Origin: Candidatus Thermofonsia Clade 1 bacterium
Lineage (GTDB): Bacteria > Chloroflexota > Anaerolineae > Aggregatilineales > UBA2796
Direction: 5' to 3'
Length of the DNA: 64,000 bases
Assembly (NCBI GenBank): GCA_002794705.1
Contig: PGTK01000003.1
Span: 62,001 to 126,000 of the forward strand
Shown here in pieces: positions 46,810 through 54,908 of the stretch. A model generated the notes under the pieces. The model made no database searches. It saw only the letters and a program-made list of their open reading frames with translations, and was not told the origin of the DNA. Positions within the stretch are counted from its first letter, which is position 1. Each line of letters opens with the position of its first letter. The translations under genes and the position numbers were made by a program.

Positions 46810-47379
46810 ATGCAAACACAGCAAGATGTCCAAAGCATGGCGCGGCAAGCGCTCAGCGAGATCGGCGCCGTATTTGAGCAGGTGAAATCTGAGGCGGCGC
46901 GCCTGATGTGTGATACAATCATGGCGGCGCGGCGCATTGCCACTTATGGAGTCGGGCGCGAGGGTCTGATGATGAAAGCGCTGTGTATGCGCCTGATGCA
47001 CCTCGGCTTTGACGCGCACGTGGTGGGCGATATGACCACGCCGCACTTGGGCGAGGGCGATCTGCTGATTGTGAGCGCCGGTCCGGGCGAATTCTCAACG
47101 GTCTTGGCGCTGATGGGCGTTGCTAAGCGCGACGGAGCGCGCACCATGTGCATCACAGCGCAGCCCGGCGGACGTGCGCCCTCGCAAGCCGACGTGGTGA
47201 TCCATCTGCCTGCGCAGACCATGGCGAACGATACGGGCGGCAACACCAGTCTGTTGCCAATGGGCAGCTTGTATGAGGCAGTCCAGTTGGTCTTCTTCGA
47301 TCTGATCTCGATCATGCTGCGCGAGCTGACTGGTCAAACGCCCGATCAAATGCGCGCACGCCACACCAACCTAGAGTGA
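46810..47379 (+). CDS. SIS-domain sugar isomerase, 6-phospho-3-hexuloisomerase-like
   Basis: A 189-residue SIS-fold protein like HxlB/PHI, which interconverts 3-hexulose 6-phosphate and fructose 6-phosphate. Seen: [26 protein letters not shown] (sugar-phosphate loop), [15 protein letters not shown] and [14 protein letters not shown] near the C-terminus. GAGGA lies eight bases before the ATG. It is cistron two of the sugar-import operon. The usual partner hexulose-phosphate synthase is absent, so a role in the breakdown of the imported sugar seems more likely than formaldehyde fixation. Confidence 0.82.
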   Translation: MQTQQDVQSMARQALSEIGAVFEQVKSEAARLMCDTIMAARRIATYGVGREGLMMKALCMRLMHLGFDAHVVGDMTTPHLGEGDLLIVSAGPGEFSTVLALMGVAKRDGARTMCITAQPGGRAPSQADVVIHLPAQTMANDTGGNTSLLPMGSLYEAVQLVFFDLISIMLRELTGQTPDQMRARHTNLE

Positions 47380-47395
47380 GATAGGAGTAGCGGCT

Positions 47396-48340
47396 ATGGC
47401 AAACATGGCAGACGCGGTCAATTTGGTAGAGACTAAACAGACGGCTCGGCACAGGCGTCCCCTGCGCATCAATTGGCTGGCGCTTGCCATGATCATGCCG
47501 TCAATCATCGCGCTGTTGCTGATCGGGCTGTATCCGTTGCTGTTCGCCGTCAGCTTGAGTTTCCAACGCTTTTTGCTCAATCGCCCGCAGAACAACGGCA
47601 TGTTCGTCGGCTTTGAAAACTACGCTACAGTGCTGAACGATCCGTTGTTCTGGTCATCGCTAGGGCGGACGCTGACCATGCTCTTGATCGTGCTGATTGT
47701 GCAGATCACAGCTGGAATCGGCACTGCCCTGCTGATTGACAGCAGCCGTTGGCGCGTCCTCAACTGGACAGTCAAGACGGCGCTGGTTATCCCCATTGCC
47801 ATGACGCCTGCTGTGGTCGGCTTGCTGGGCGTGCTGATCTTCAACCGCGATTTCGGTCTAATGAACTATCTGCTCGGCTTGATCGGGATCGAAAAGATCA
47901 ACTGGCTGGGCGATCCAACTATGGCAATGGCGGCGATCATCATCACGGACATCTGGCAGTGGACGCCCTTTGCGGCGCTGATCATGCTCTCTAGCCTTGC
48001 CATTGTGCCACATGACATGATCGAGGCGGCTAGGCTCGATACCAAAAACAGCTGGACGATCTTCCGCTACGTCAAACTGCCCTACCTGATGCCGGGCATC
48101 ACGGCATTCATGATCATCCGTACAGCGGACGTGCTGAAGCTGTTTGATATGCCCTTCACGCTGACTCGCGGCGGACCGGGCGTCTCGACTGAGCTGATCA
48201 GCTTGTATGTGCAGCGTATGGGCTTCCGCATTTTCGATATGGGCGTGGCGTCTGCGCAGGCAGTCCTGTTGCTGATCCTGTGCATCGTTTTGGCGCGCGC
48301 CTACATCCGTTTCTTCTATCGCACGCCTGAGTCGGAGTAG
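47396..48340 (+). CDS. Sugar ABC permease (MalF/UgpA-like)
   Basis: Inner-membrane permease, 314 residues, six TMs expected. The N-terminus has [23 protein letters not shown] and the cytoplasmic EAA loop is [31 protein letters not shown] is eight bases before the ATG. It pairs with the permease at 48352. No ATP-binding subunit is encoded in the operon, so a shared MsmK/MalK-type ATPase elsewhere is inferred, a common arrangement for CUT1 importers. Confidence 0.92.
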   Translation: MANMADAVNLVETKQTARHRRPLRINWLALAMIMPSIIALLLIGLYPLLFAVSLSFQRFLLNRPQNNGMFVGFENYATVLNDPLFWSSLGRTLTMLLIVLIVQITAGIGTALLIDSSRWRVLNWTVKTALVIPIAMTPAVVGLLGVLIFNRDFGLMNYLLGLIGIEKINWLGDPTMAMAAIIITDIWQWTPFAALIMLSSLAIVPHDMIEAARLDTKNSWTIFRYVKLPYLMPGITAFMIIRTADVLKLFDMPFTLTRGGPGVSTELISLYVQRMGFRIFDMGVASAQAVLLLILCIVLARAYIRFFYRTPESE

Positions 48341-48351
48341 GTGAAGGGATC

Positions 48352-49245
48352 ATGGCACAAGCAGAAAACATCCGGATGAATTTGCTCTCTAGCCGCGCCC
48401 GCAGCGCTATGATGCATCGGCAGCGCATTCCTTTAGGCGCGTGGCTGCAGTTAGCGCTGCTGATCCTGCTCCTGATCTTCATTCTGACGCCATTCTTCTG
48501 GATGGTCTCGACCTCGCTTAAAGAGCAGAACGATACCTTTGCTATCCCGCCGAAGATCATCTTCACGCCGACGCTAGAGCATTACAATCAGGTGCTGTTC
48601 AGCCCTTCGGCCATTGTGCCAACAGGCTTGCAGAATAGCCTGATCGTGGCGACCTTCACCACGCTCTTAGCGCTCGTGCTTGGCACGCCCGCTGCTTACA
48701 TCTTGGCGCGCTTTGAGTTTCGCGGCAAGCGCGACCTGTGGTTCTGGTTCATCTCCAATCGCTTCATCTCGCCGATTGTGGTCGCTTTGCCCTTTTTCCT
48801 GATCGCACGCGATCTGCGCTTGCTCAACACGCCGCAGGCTCTGATCCTGATCTACCTGACCTTCAACGTTCCGTTAGTGGTCTGGTTGTGCCTCGATCAG
48901 TTCCGCGCTATCCCACGCGACCTTGATGAGCAGGCAAAAGTGGACGGCTGCAACCTGTTCCAGTCGTTTTGGCGCATCAACTTGCCGCTGGCAATACCGG
49001 GCGTGGTCGTTTCGGCGATTTTGTGCTTCATCTTCAGCTGGAACGAGTTGCTCTTCGCCCTGATCTTGAATCGCAGCACAGGGCAGACCGCGCCTGTGCA
49101 GGCGGCGAACTTCATGACGGGCTTCGGCGTGAAGTGGGGCGAGATGATGGCAACTGGCACGCTGATCGTGCTGCCGGTGGTCATTTTTGCGGCGATTGTC
49201 TCGCGTCATCTGGCACGCGGCTTGACGATGGGCGCCATCAAATAG
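48352..49245 (+). CDS. Sugar ABC permease (MalG/UgpE-like)
   Basis: Second permease subunit, 297 residues, six TMs. Typical MalG elements are [15 protein letters not shown], the NSLIVA segment, the EAA-like [26 protein letters not shown] and [12 protein letters not shown]. It starts 11 bp after the previous stop, with GAAGGG upstream. The C-terminus LTMGAIK matches the family end that contacts the ATPase. Confidence 0.93.
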   Translation: MAQAENIRMNLLSSRARSAMMHRQRIPLGAWLQLALLILLLIFILTPFFWMVSTSLKEQNDTFAIPPKIIFTPTLEHYNQVLFSPSAIVPTGLQNSLIVATFTTLLALVLGTPAAYILARFEFRGKRDLWFWFISNRFISPIVVALPFFLIARDLRLLNTPQALILIYLTFNVPLVVWLCLDQFRAIPRDLDEQAKVDGCNLFQSFWRINLPLAIPGVVVSAILCFIFSWNELLFALILNRSTGQTAPVQAANFMTGFGVKWGEMMATGTLIVLPVVIFAAIVSRHLARGLTMGAIK

Positions 49246-49257
49246 TGAGGAGTCTTT

Positions 49258-50163
49258 ATGAGCATTCCTTTCGGCATTAATCTCGGTTTTGCAGTCAAGC
49301 GCCTGCCCGCCGCCTCTGAGTGGGCGCGCTTTGTGCGCGAAAAGCTGAATCTAGACCTTGTGCAATTCTCGTTTGACCTGATCGATCCGTTCATGCCGCT
49401 CGGAGCGCGTGTGGCGCTTGCCGCGCAGGTGCGCCAAGCGGCAAAGGACTTCGGCTTGCTGATCCACAGCGCGCAGGTCGGCTTGGCGTGCTATACCTAT
49501 AACGGTCTGCTGCACCCTGATCGGGCGGGACGGCAGGCGGCAATGGAATGGTGGCAAAACGCGGTTGAATTAGCCGCTGAGCTGGAGGTCGAGGCAGTGG
49601 GCGGACCGCTAGGCGCGATGAGCGTGCCTGATGCTGCCGATCCCAACATCGCCGAGCGGCGCTACCAAGACTTGCTGGACTCGCTCACTCAGATCACTGA
49701 GATGGCAGAGTCGTACGGCTTGCGCGCCGTGCTAGTCGAGCCGACACCGCTGCGCCGTGAGTTTCCGCACACAATCGAGCAGGCGGTTGCGCTGCAAGAG
49801 GATATGCGCGAGCGCGCCGCCGTGCCAATTGAATACGTCCTAGATATTGGTCATGCGCTCTATGAGCCGCTCTACGGCAAGGGCGCGTCGTTAGAGGCAT
49901 GGTTTACGGCAGTCGGTGAGCATATCGGCGTGCTGCACCTGCAAAATACCGACTTCCAGAGCGATTCGCACTGGGGTTTCCCCGATCCACGCGCCGAATA
50001 CGATGTAGCAGGTTTCGCAGCGCAGGTGCAAGCGGCAAATCTTGCCCATGTGCCGACCTTCCTCGAAGTTTTCTACTCGTTTGAGGCAGATGACGACTCC
50101 GTGCTGCAGAACGTGATCAGCTCCGTTGAGCATTGCCGCGCACGCTTGCGCGTCATAGCTTGA
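49258..50163 (+). CDS. Sugar phosphate isomerase/epimerase (xylose-isomerase-like TIM barrel)
   Basis: Cytoplasmic AP_endonuc_2-type TIM barrel, 301 residues. Acidic and His ligands are seen in LVEPTPLRREFPHT, YVLDIGHALYEP, VLHLQNTD and FLEVFYSFEAD, which fit a metal-binding sugar epimerase/isomerase site. GAGGAG lies five bases before the ATG. As the last cistron of the importer operon it likely acts on the imported sugar or its phosphate together with the SIS isomerase. Which carbon it inverts cannot be told. Confidence 0.85.
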   Translation: MSIPFGINLGFAVKRLPAASEWARFVREKLNLDLVQFSFDLIDPFMPLGARVALAAQVRQAAKDFGLLIHSAQVGLACYTYNGLLHPDRAGRQAAMEWWQNAVELAAELEVEAVGGPLGAMSVPDAADPNIAERRYQDLLDSLTQITEMAESYGLRAVLVEPTPLRREFPHTIEQAVALQEDMRERAAVPIEYVLDIGHALYEPLYGKGASLEAWFTAVGEHIGVLHLQNTDFQSDSHWGFPDPRAEYDVAGFAAQVQAANLAHVPTFLEVFYSFEADDDSVLQNVISSVEHCRARLRVIA

Positions 50164-50174
50164 TCGGTCTCAGA

Positions 50175-50203
50175 GGGCGGCGCGCAGGTAGCCGCCCTTT
50201 TTT
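50175..50203 (+). terminator. Strong rho-independent terminator of the sugar operon
   Basis: GGGCGGC (50175-50181) pairs with GCCGCCC (50191-50197), followed by TTTTTT (50198-50203), 12 bp after the last stop codon. Confidence 0.92.
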
Positions 50204-50256
50204 ATCGCTTAAGCCTCTCAATTTATGCTATGTTTCTTTGATAAATATGATACTTA

Positions 50257-50285
50257 TTGCTTTTTCCATCAAAACGTGCTAGAGT
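50257..50285 (+). promoter_or_regulatory. Promoter of the SufR-like/MIP18 operon
   Basis: TTGCTT (50257-50262) and TAGAGT (50280-50285) with a 17-bp spacer, inside the most AT-rich part of the gap. An adjacent ATAAATATGATACTTAT stretch could hold a regulator site. Confidence 0.45.
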
Positions 50286-50345
50286 CTGGGCATAGCGGCG
50301 GAGAGCGAGTCGCTAGATAGATTGTTGGAAGATGGGTGCGGGCAA

Positions 50346-50957
50346 ATGCGCGATACACGCTTGGCAGTGCTGCAAGCCATTCGTGCGCAGGGACAGGCAA
50401 CAGTTGCCTCGTTAGCGCAGGCGCTGGGCATCTCGCCGATTGCCGTGCGCCATCACTTGACGGGCTTGCAAGCCGAGGGCTTGCTCACTGTGAGCCTAGC
50501 GCGGCAAACGGTTGGGCGTCCCAAGCACGTCTACAGCCTGACTGAGGCGGCGGAGCGCTACTTTGCGCCTGCCTACCGCACCTTCGCTGAGCGCCTGATG
50601 CACGAGCTGAAAGCCAGCTTGACGCCTGAGCAGTTGGCGGCGATCATTGACCGCGTGGCGGAGAATATCGCGGCGCGTTACGGCGCCTTGCCGCTTGAGG
50701 GCAGTCTCGAGGAACGTCTGCACAAGCTGGTAGAGATTCTCGGCGAGGAAGGCTTCCGCGCCGCTGTCCGACGCCTAGAGAGCGGCGCATTGCAGGCTGA
50801 GCTGAGCTGTCCGTATGTTTTCGTAGGGCAGCGTCATGCTGAAGCGTGCCACATTGAGCGCACCATCATCCGCTCTGTGCTAGGGCAAGCGGCACAGCGC
50901 ACTGCCTGTGTGCTAGATGGCGACCGTCTGTGTATATTTAGCGTAGCAGAACGCTGA
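50346..50957 (+). CDS. SufR-like winged-helix regulator with C-terminal cysteine cluster
   Basis: A 203-residue regulator. An N-terminal winged helix (about 1-62) has VASLAQALGISPIAVRHHLTGL as recognition helix region and a GRPKHVYSLT wing. A helical dimerisation part follows. The C-terminus contains Cys155, Cys168, Cys188 and Cys196 with His164 in a CPY...H..AC...C...C pattern, close to the Fe-S-binding site of SufR repressors. A TTG at 50322 is a less likely start. It lies 15 bp before a MIP18-type Fe-S assembly gene, supporting Fe-S-responsive control. The suf operon itself is not in the window. Confidence 0.8.
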   Translation: MRDTRLAVLQAIRAQGQATVASLAQALGISPIAVRHHLTGLQAEGLLTVSLARQTVGRPKHVYSLTEAAERYFAPAYRTFAERLMHELKASLTPEQLAAIIDRVAENIAARYGALPLEGSLEERLHKLVEILGEEGFRAAVRRLESGALQAELSCPYVFVGQRHAEACHIERTIIRSVLGQAAQRTACVLDGDRLCIFSVAER

Positions 50958-50972
50958 GGAGAGCAAGTCATC

Positions 50973-51293
50973 ATGTCTGAAGTGAGCAATCGCACGCCCA
51001 TGAGCGAGGAAGCCGTTCGTGAGGCGCTGCGCCAAGTGGTTGACCCTGAGATCGGCATGGACGTGGTTGCGCTCGGCTTGATCCGCGAGCTGATCCTTGA
51101 GCCTGACCGTTCGCACGTCAAAATGTTGCTGACCACGCCTTTTTGCCCCTACGGTCCGCAACTGCTGGAGCAGGTGCGCCTGACCGTCCAAGACGTGACG
51201 GGCGTGCCGACTACGATTGAATTCAGCCCTGAGTTGTGGGATCCCTCCATGATCGAGGAAGGCGCCGCTCAAGATTGGGGACTATTTTACTAG
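50973..51293 (+). CDS. MIP18/DUF59 family Fe-S cluster assembly protein (SufT/PaaD-like)
   Basis: A 106-residue cytosolic protein with the MIP18 fold. Conserved blocks: EALRQVVDPEIGMDVVALGLI, and the reactive-Cys motif LLTTPFCPYGPQL (Cys58). Members help insert or mature Fe-S clusters. It is encoded 15 bp after the SufR-like regulator, consistent with one iron-sulfur homeostasis operon. GAGGAG lies at ribosome distance. The last 12 bp overlap the convergent glycosyltransferase gene. Confidence 0.9.
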   Translation: MSEVSNRTPMSEEAVREALRQVVDPEIGMDVVALGLIRELILEPDRSHVKMLLTTPFCPYGPQLLEQVRLTVQDVTGVPTTIEFSPELWDPSMIEEGAAQDWGLFY

Positions 51294-52394
51294 CTCCCGA
51301 TAGACGGCAAGCGTCTGTTGTGCAGCCTGTTGCCATGTGAATTGAGCGGCACGCGCTCTGCCTGCCGCTTTGAGCTGTTCGCGCAAGGCGGAGTCGCTCA
51401 GCAGGCGCAGGAGTCCTTCGGCAAGCGCCGATTCATCGTGCGGATCGATCAGCAGCGCTGCATCGCCTGCAATTTCCGCCAAACTTGAGACGTTCGAGGT
51501 CAGCACAGGGACGCCACAAGCCATTGCCTCTAGCACGGGCAGACCGAAGCCCTCCCAGAATGACGGGAGGGCGAGAGAATCGGCGCCGCTGTAGAGCGCG
51601 GGCAGTTGCGCCTCTGGCACATAGCCGATCCATTTGGCGCGCACATGCGGATGCGCCGCGAGGTACGCCTTGACTGCCTCAGCGCCGCTGCCTTCGCCGC
51701 CTGCCAAGATCAGCGTGTGTGGCACGCGCTCTTGAATCTGGGCGAAAGCGCGCAGCAGCCCAACTTGATTCTTGCGCTGTTGCAACGTGCCGACGCACAA
51801 CACATAGCGCTCAACGTCCAGTTGTGCACGCAGCGCTGCAGTTTCTGCCTCAGAGGCGGGCTGAAAAGAGTGCGCGTCCACGCCTTCGTAGATCACAGTG
51901 GCGTTCAAGCCTAAATGTCGTTTCACTTCATCCGCCGCATTCTGCGAGACGGCGATCAAGCGTGCCGCGTGCCGAAAAGCATACAGTGTGTCCTTAAGGT
52001 AGAGACGTTCCTTCGCGGTCTGTTCGGGCGGTAGACTGAGCGCTGCGAGATCGTGTACAGTCACCACAGCTGGCACGGGACAAAAATGCGCCATATGCGG
52101 CGCAGCGAAGTGAAACACCTGCAGCCGATCTAGCAGCATTGCTGCGCCCATGCCGATGCGCCACCAGCCGCGCTCGAACGGCGCAACGCGCCAGCGTAGC
52201 CATTGGTTTGGCTGCAAATTGGCAAGCTCAGGCGCGTCGCGCCGCGGCGGACTAATAAAATAGAGATATAGCTGAAGATTTTCAGCGGGCGCCTGCGCGG
52301 CTAACGCCTCCAGCAAGCACACAAGGTAGCGCCGAACGCCTGTGAGCGCCTTGCGCGCGATCAGGCCACTGGCCTCAATACCGACGCGCCACAT
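51282..52394 (-). CDS. Glycosyltransferase family 4
   Basis: GT-B fold glycosyltransferase, 370 residues. Seen: N-terminal MWRVGIEASGLIARKALTGVRRYL, VTVHDLAALSLPPEQT, LCVGTLQQRKNQVGLLRAFA (nucleotide-binding start) and the retaining-GT signature WEGFGLPVLEAMACGVPVLTS, with the two Glu. It likely uses a nucleotide-activated hexose or mannose in glycan or glycolipid synthesis at the membrane face. ATG overlaps the upstream stop (TGATG), so it is translationally coupled to the flavoprotein-like gene. The acceptor is unknown. Confidence 0.9.
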   Translation of the reverse strand: MWRVGIEASGLIARKALTGVRRYLVCLLEALAAQAPAENLQLYLYFISPPRRDAPELANLQPNQWLRWRVAPFERGWWRIGMGAAMLLDRLQVFHFAAPHMAHFCPVPAVVTVHDLAALSLPPEQTAKERLYLKDTLYAFRHAARLIAVSQNAADEVKRHLGLNATVIYEGVDAHSFQPASEAETAALRAQLDVERYVLCVGTLQQRKNQVGLLRAFAQIQERVPHTLILAGGEGSGAEAVKAYLAAHPHVRAKWIGYVPEAQLPALYSGADSLALPSFWEGFGLPVLEAMACGVPVLTSNVSSLAEIAGDAALLIDPHDESALAEGLLRLLSDSALREQLKAAGRARAAQFTWQQAAQQTLAVYRELVK

Positions 52395-53167
52395 CAGCCG
52401 CTATGCGCCAGTTCCCGTGCGCGCCGAATTGACTCCTCATGCGCCACACGCGCCATTGCCGTGCGATACTCCGCGCTCCCTTTGTAATCGTGGCGCGTGC
52501 TGCGAATGCCCTCATAGTAGCGCACGGGATGCTCCAGCACGCCGACCAAGATCGAAAAGGCGCCCGGATCTGGCTCGCCATGAAAGGCAAAGCCCACAGC
52601 GCCCACGATCGGCGCGTCTGAGGGCGTGCGCGAGACTTTATAGGGCGCAAAACGCCAATTGGCGGCGTAGTCAGAGGCGATCACGCCTAGAATCGCTAGA
52701 CGGCGGCGCTCTTCAAGGCTCAGGGTGCACCAGCGCGGCATGTCAATGGCGGCATTCTCATCATGCTCAGCTGTGATCACGCGGGCGCCGATGCCTTGCA
52801 ACATGGCGAGGATGAGCGAGTCCTGCGGGCACTCCATCAGCAGGTCGCCCAGTGTGATGGTATTTTGCAGCGTACGCGGCAATTCGGCGTCAATCACAGC
52901 TGCCACGTCTGAGCTGATGCTGCGCGCCCGCGCCGCTGTGATCGCGCTGCCCACCTCCAGCCTATGTTCGTTGAGCTGCCAGTGACTGGGCGCTAGGGCA
53001 GAGAGGTCTACAATGGCTTCTAACTCGCGTCGGACGCTATAGGGCAGGCGCGGCAAATAGGCGCCATAGCCATAGACGGGATAGGTGGCGCGCTCCTGCA
53101 GGCGTGCGTGCGCCTCTTGGGTCGAGATCGGGTGATAGATTGTGTGCAGGTGATGGAGCATGGACAA
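52394..53167 (-). CDS. Degenerate FAD-binding (CoxM/XdhB-like) domain protein with extra C-terminal region
   Basis: A 257-residue protein. Residues about 5-150 follow the layout of molybdopterin-dehydrogenase FAD subunits: YHPISTQEAHARLQE, a YGAYLPRL strand where the family has AGGTDLLP, LEAIVDLSAL, EVGSAITAAR, and TLQNTITLGDLLME where the family has RNxGTxGGN. Both flavin-contact glycine motifs are altered. Residues 150-257 are unlike that family. No molybdopterin or Fe-S partner subunits are nearby. So it is probably a repurposed fold, translationally coupled to glycosyltransferase 51282. The relationship is a pattern-level inference. Confidence 0.55.
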   Translation of the reverse strand: MSMLHHLHTIYHPISTQEAHARLQERATYPVYGYGAYLPRLPYSVRRELEAIVDLSALAPSHWQLNEHRLEVGSAITAARARSISSDVAAVIDAELPRTLQNTITLGDLLMECPQDSLILAMLQGIGARVITAEHDENAAIDMPRWCTLSLEERRRLAILGVIASDYAANWRFAPYKVSRTPSDAPIVGAVGFAFHGEPDPGAFSILVGVLEHPVRYYEGIRSTRHDYKGSAEYRTAMARVAHEESIRRARELAHSG

Positions 53168-53261
53168 AATCTCCTTTTATGGGCAGATTATAGCGCACGC
53201 AGGAAAAATAACTTCAAAGGATGGGCAGAGGCACGGGCGAATCTGCCTCTGCCCGTTGAGG

Positions 53262-53759
53262 TCACTGATTTACAGGAAAGATCACCGTCGTTGCACTGCT
53301 CACTGTGAAGGTGAGATCAGGACGGTTTTGAACACAGGCGCCGCCAGAGATGATGCCGCCTGCCGAGTCGCGGAAGGGGTACTCAGGGAAGATCAAGTGC
53401 TGCACGACGCTCCCCGACTCGACGAAAACAGCGATTTGGTAGTCTGGGAGCGTGTAGCCCTCACCGCTCCCGATCATTTGGTCATCAGGCACAACCCACT
53501 CAACACCAAGCGCAGAGTTCACGCTGCTCAGCTTATCCGCCCAAGTGAAGATGCATAGACGCTCCCATGTGAACGGAAAAAGCGCTGAGGCGCTGACAGC
53601 GTCACCTTGATGATCCTGAATGGTCTGGCTGATCTGTTGCACCAGTTGGCTCTGTGCCTCGGTTTGGGAAAGCAAGTTCTGGCGTGCCATATACGCTCCT
53701 AGATCGCAAGCAGTTAGGCTGAGGAGTAGCCATACGGCTATCGTGACAAGACGTTTCAT
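53262..53759 (-). CDS. Predicted lipoprotein adjacent to the WXG100-DUF6973 gene
   Basis: A 165-residue protein from ATG 53759, preceded by GAGGG; an earlier in-frame ATG at 53765 overlaps it. Lipobox SLTAC gives a lipidated Cys near residue 18, then a Gln-rich helix and a beta-rich part with Cys in RLCIF and GGACVQN. It lies 19 bp after the toxin-like gene on the same strand. That position is where an immunity protein for a secreted polymorphic toxin would sit, and surface anchoring would fit protection from outside. No known immunity family is recognised. Confidence 0.6.
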   Translation of the reverse strand: MKRLVTIAVWLLLSLTACDLGAYMARQNLLSQTEAQSQLVQQISQTIQDHQGDAVSASALFPFTWERLCIFTWADKLSSVNSALGVEWVVPDDQMIGSGEGYTLPDYQIAVFVESGSVVQHLIFPEYPFRDSAGGIISGGACVQNRPDLTFTVSSATTVIFPVNQ

Positions 53760-53778
53760 TAACATCCCTCAAGTTATC

Positions 53779-54768
53779 TCATCTACGGTATGGGCTTGAT
53801 GCTGGCTGTGGCACTGTGAGGCGCTCTGCAGCACTGTGTTGATCAGTGTAGGCATGTGTGCCGTTGGGCTGAATGTACACACCTTCGCCATTTCTGAGGG
53901 CTTGGGCAATCAGTTGGGCAAGTTGCTCAGGAGATGCGTAGGGATTCTCCCTAGCGATGCGAATGCCAAGAGCATTATTGTGCAAATCCATGAATTCCTC
54001 ATTGAATCTTGCAGGATCGTTTTCGGGGTTCATCTCATGAGCAGTCGTGAAGTTTCTCGTCCATTCCTCGCCAAAAGCCTGGGTCATCCGCGCCGACCAG
54101 TAAGCATGACGAAAAGCGTCGCCTATGCCGTTGTGAATTTCACTGCTAGGCAAGCCAAGGTCTGTGAGGAAACGCTCTGATCTGCTGAGCGCCTCATCTC
54201 TGATAATCTTGGCTTCAAATCGCTGGGGAAATCCCAATTTATCAAGCAGCTCAGCTTCTCGCTGCGTGATGCGCGTTCCATAGTAGTTAACGCGAGGGTT
54301 GTTACTGTAGTCTGGGCGAGTGCGCTGGAATTCTGCGAACTGCTCAGCAAGATTGGGGCGCGTGTTGCCACCGCTGCCATCGTTCGGCGCCGCACTGCCA
54401 CCGTCTTGTGCTGGCGGTGCGGTTGTTGGGTTCGGATACGGACCGTAGCCATCCTTGCCGCTAGCCGCGCCTGCGAAAAGTGCGCCCGCTTCTCGCTCGG
54501 CTTCTTGAAAGCGCGTGGCAATAAGCGACATGGCGTGTTGAGCTTCTTTTAGTGCTTTTGCAAGCCGACTTACCGCTGGCAATATGGCATCGTTCATTTC
54601 GGCATAGAAGGCCTGGGCGCCGCGTCCACGCCATCCGCCCTCTTGCAACAGTTGGATGTGATGTGTTAGGTTGCGTAAGAGCTGTTGAACACTCTCGCCT
54701 GCACTGGAAAAATATTTTTCCAGCGCTTTGCCCTCGTCATAATCCATGCTGATACGCGGCGCGTACAC
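53779..54768 (-). CDS. WXG100-like protein with C-terminal DUF6973-type domain (toxin-like)
   Basis: A 329-residue protein without a Sec signal. Residues 1-98 form a helical hairpin of ESAT-6/WXG100 type with W46-R-G48 in the turn. A Gly/Pro/Asn-rich linker (100-145) leads to a domain at 150-270 with DAFRHAYW (Asp217, Arg220, His221, Trp224), TAHE (His244, Glu245) and EEFMDLHNNALG (Asp261, Asn264, Asn265), the conserved set of DUF6973. WXG-linker-domain layout is that of type VII-secreted polymorphic toxins. GTG 54768 has AAGGAG eight bases upstream. The activity of DUF6973 is unknown to me; no EssC-type ATPase is in the window. Confidence 0.75.
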   Translation of the reverse strand: MYAPRISMDYDEGKALEKYFSSAGESVQQLLRNLTHHIQLLQEGGWRGRGAQAFYAEMNDAILPAVSRLAKALKEAQHAMSLIATRFQEAEREAGALFAGAASGKDGYGPYPNPTTAPPAQDGGSAAPNDGSGGNTRPNLAEQFAEFQRTRPDYSNNPRVNYYGTRITQREAELLDKLGFPQRFEAKIIRDEALSRSERFLTDLGLPSSEIHNGIGDAFRHAYWSARMTQAFGEEWTRNFTTAHEMNPENDPARFNEEFMDLHNNALGIRIARENPYASPEQLAQLIAQALRNGEGVYIQPNGTHAYTDQHSAAERLTVPQPASSPYRR

Positions 54769-54866
54769 AGATCACACTCCTTGAAAAAGGTAAAAGATTC
54801 AAGCAGTGTATCAGCGTAACATAGCCTCAAATGAAGCGCAAGAGGGCGCGCTCTGCCCAAACGCGC

Positions 54867-54872
54867 TACAAT
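54867..54872 (+). promoter_or_regulatory. -10 element before the S33 peptidase gene
   Basis: TACAAT lies 37 bp before the ATG at 54909; the -35 region is unclear. GGAGG at 54893-54897 is the ribosome site. Confidence 0.4.
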
Positions 54873-54908
54873 CTGAGCATTGCCCTTTGAGCGGAGGATA
54901 GCCTACCC

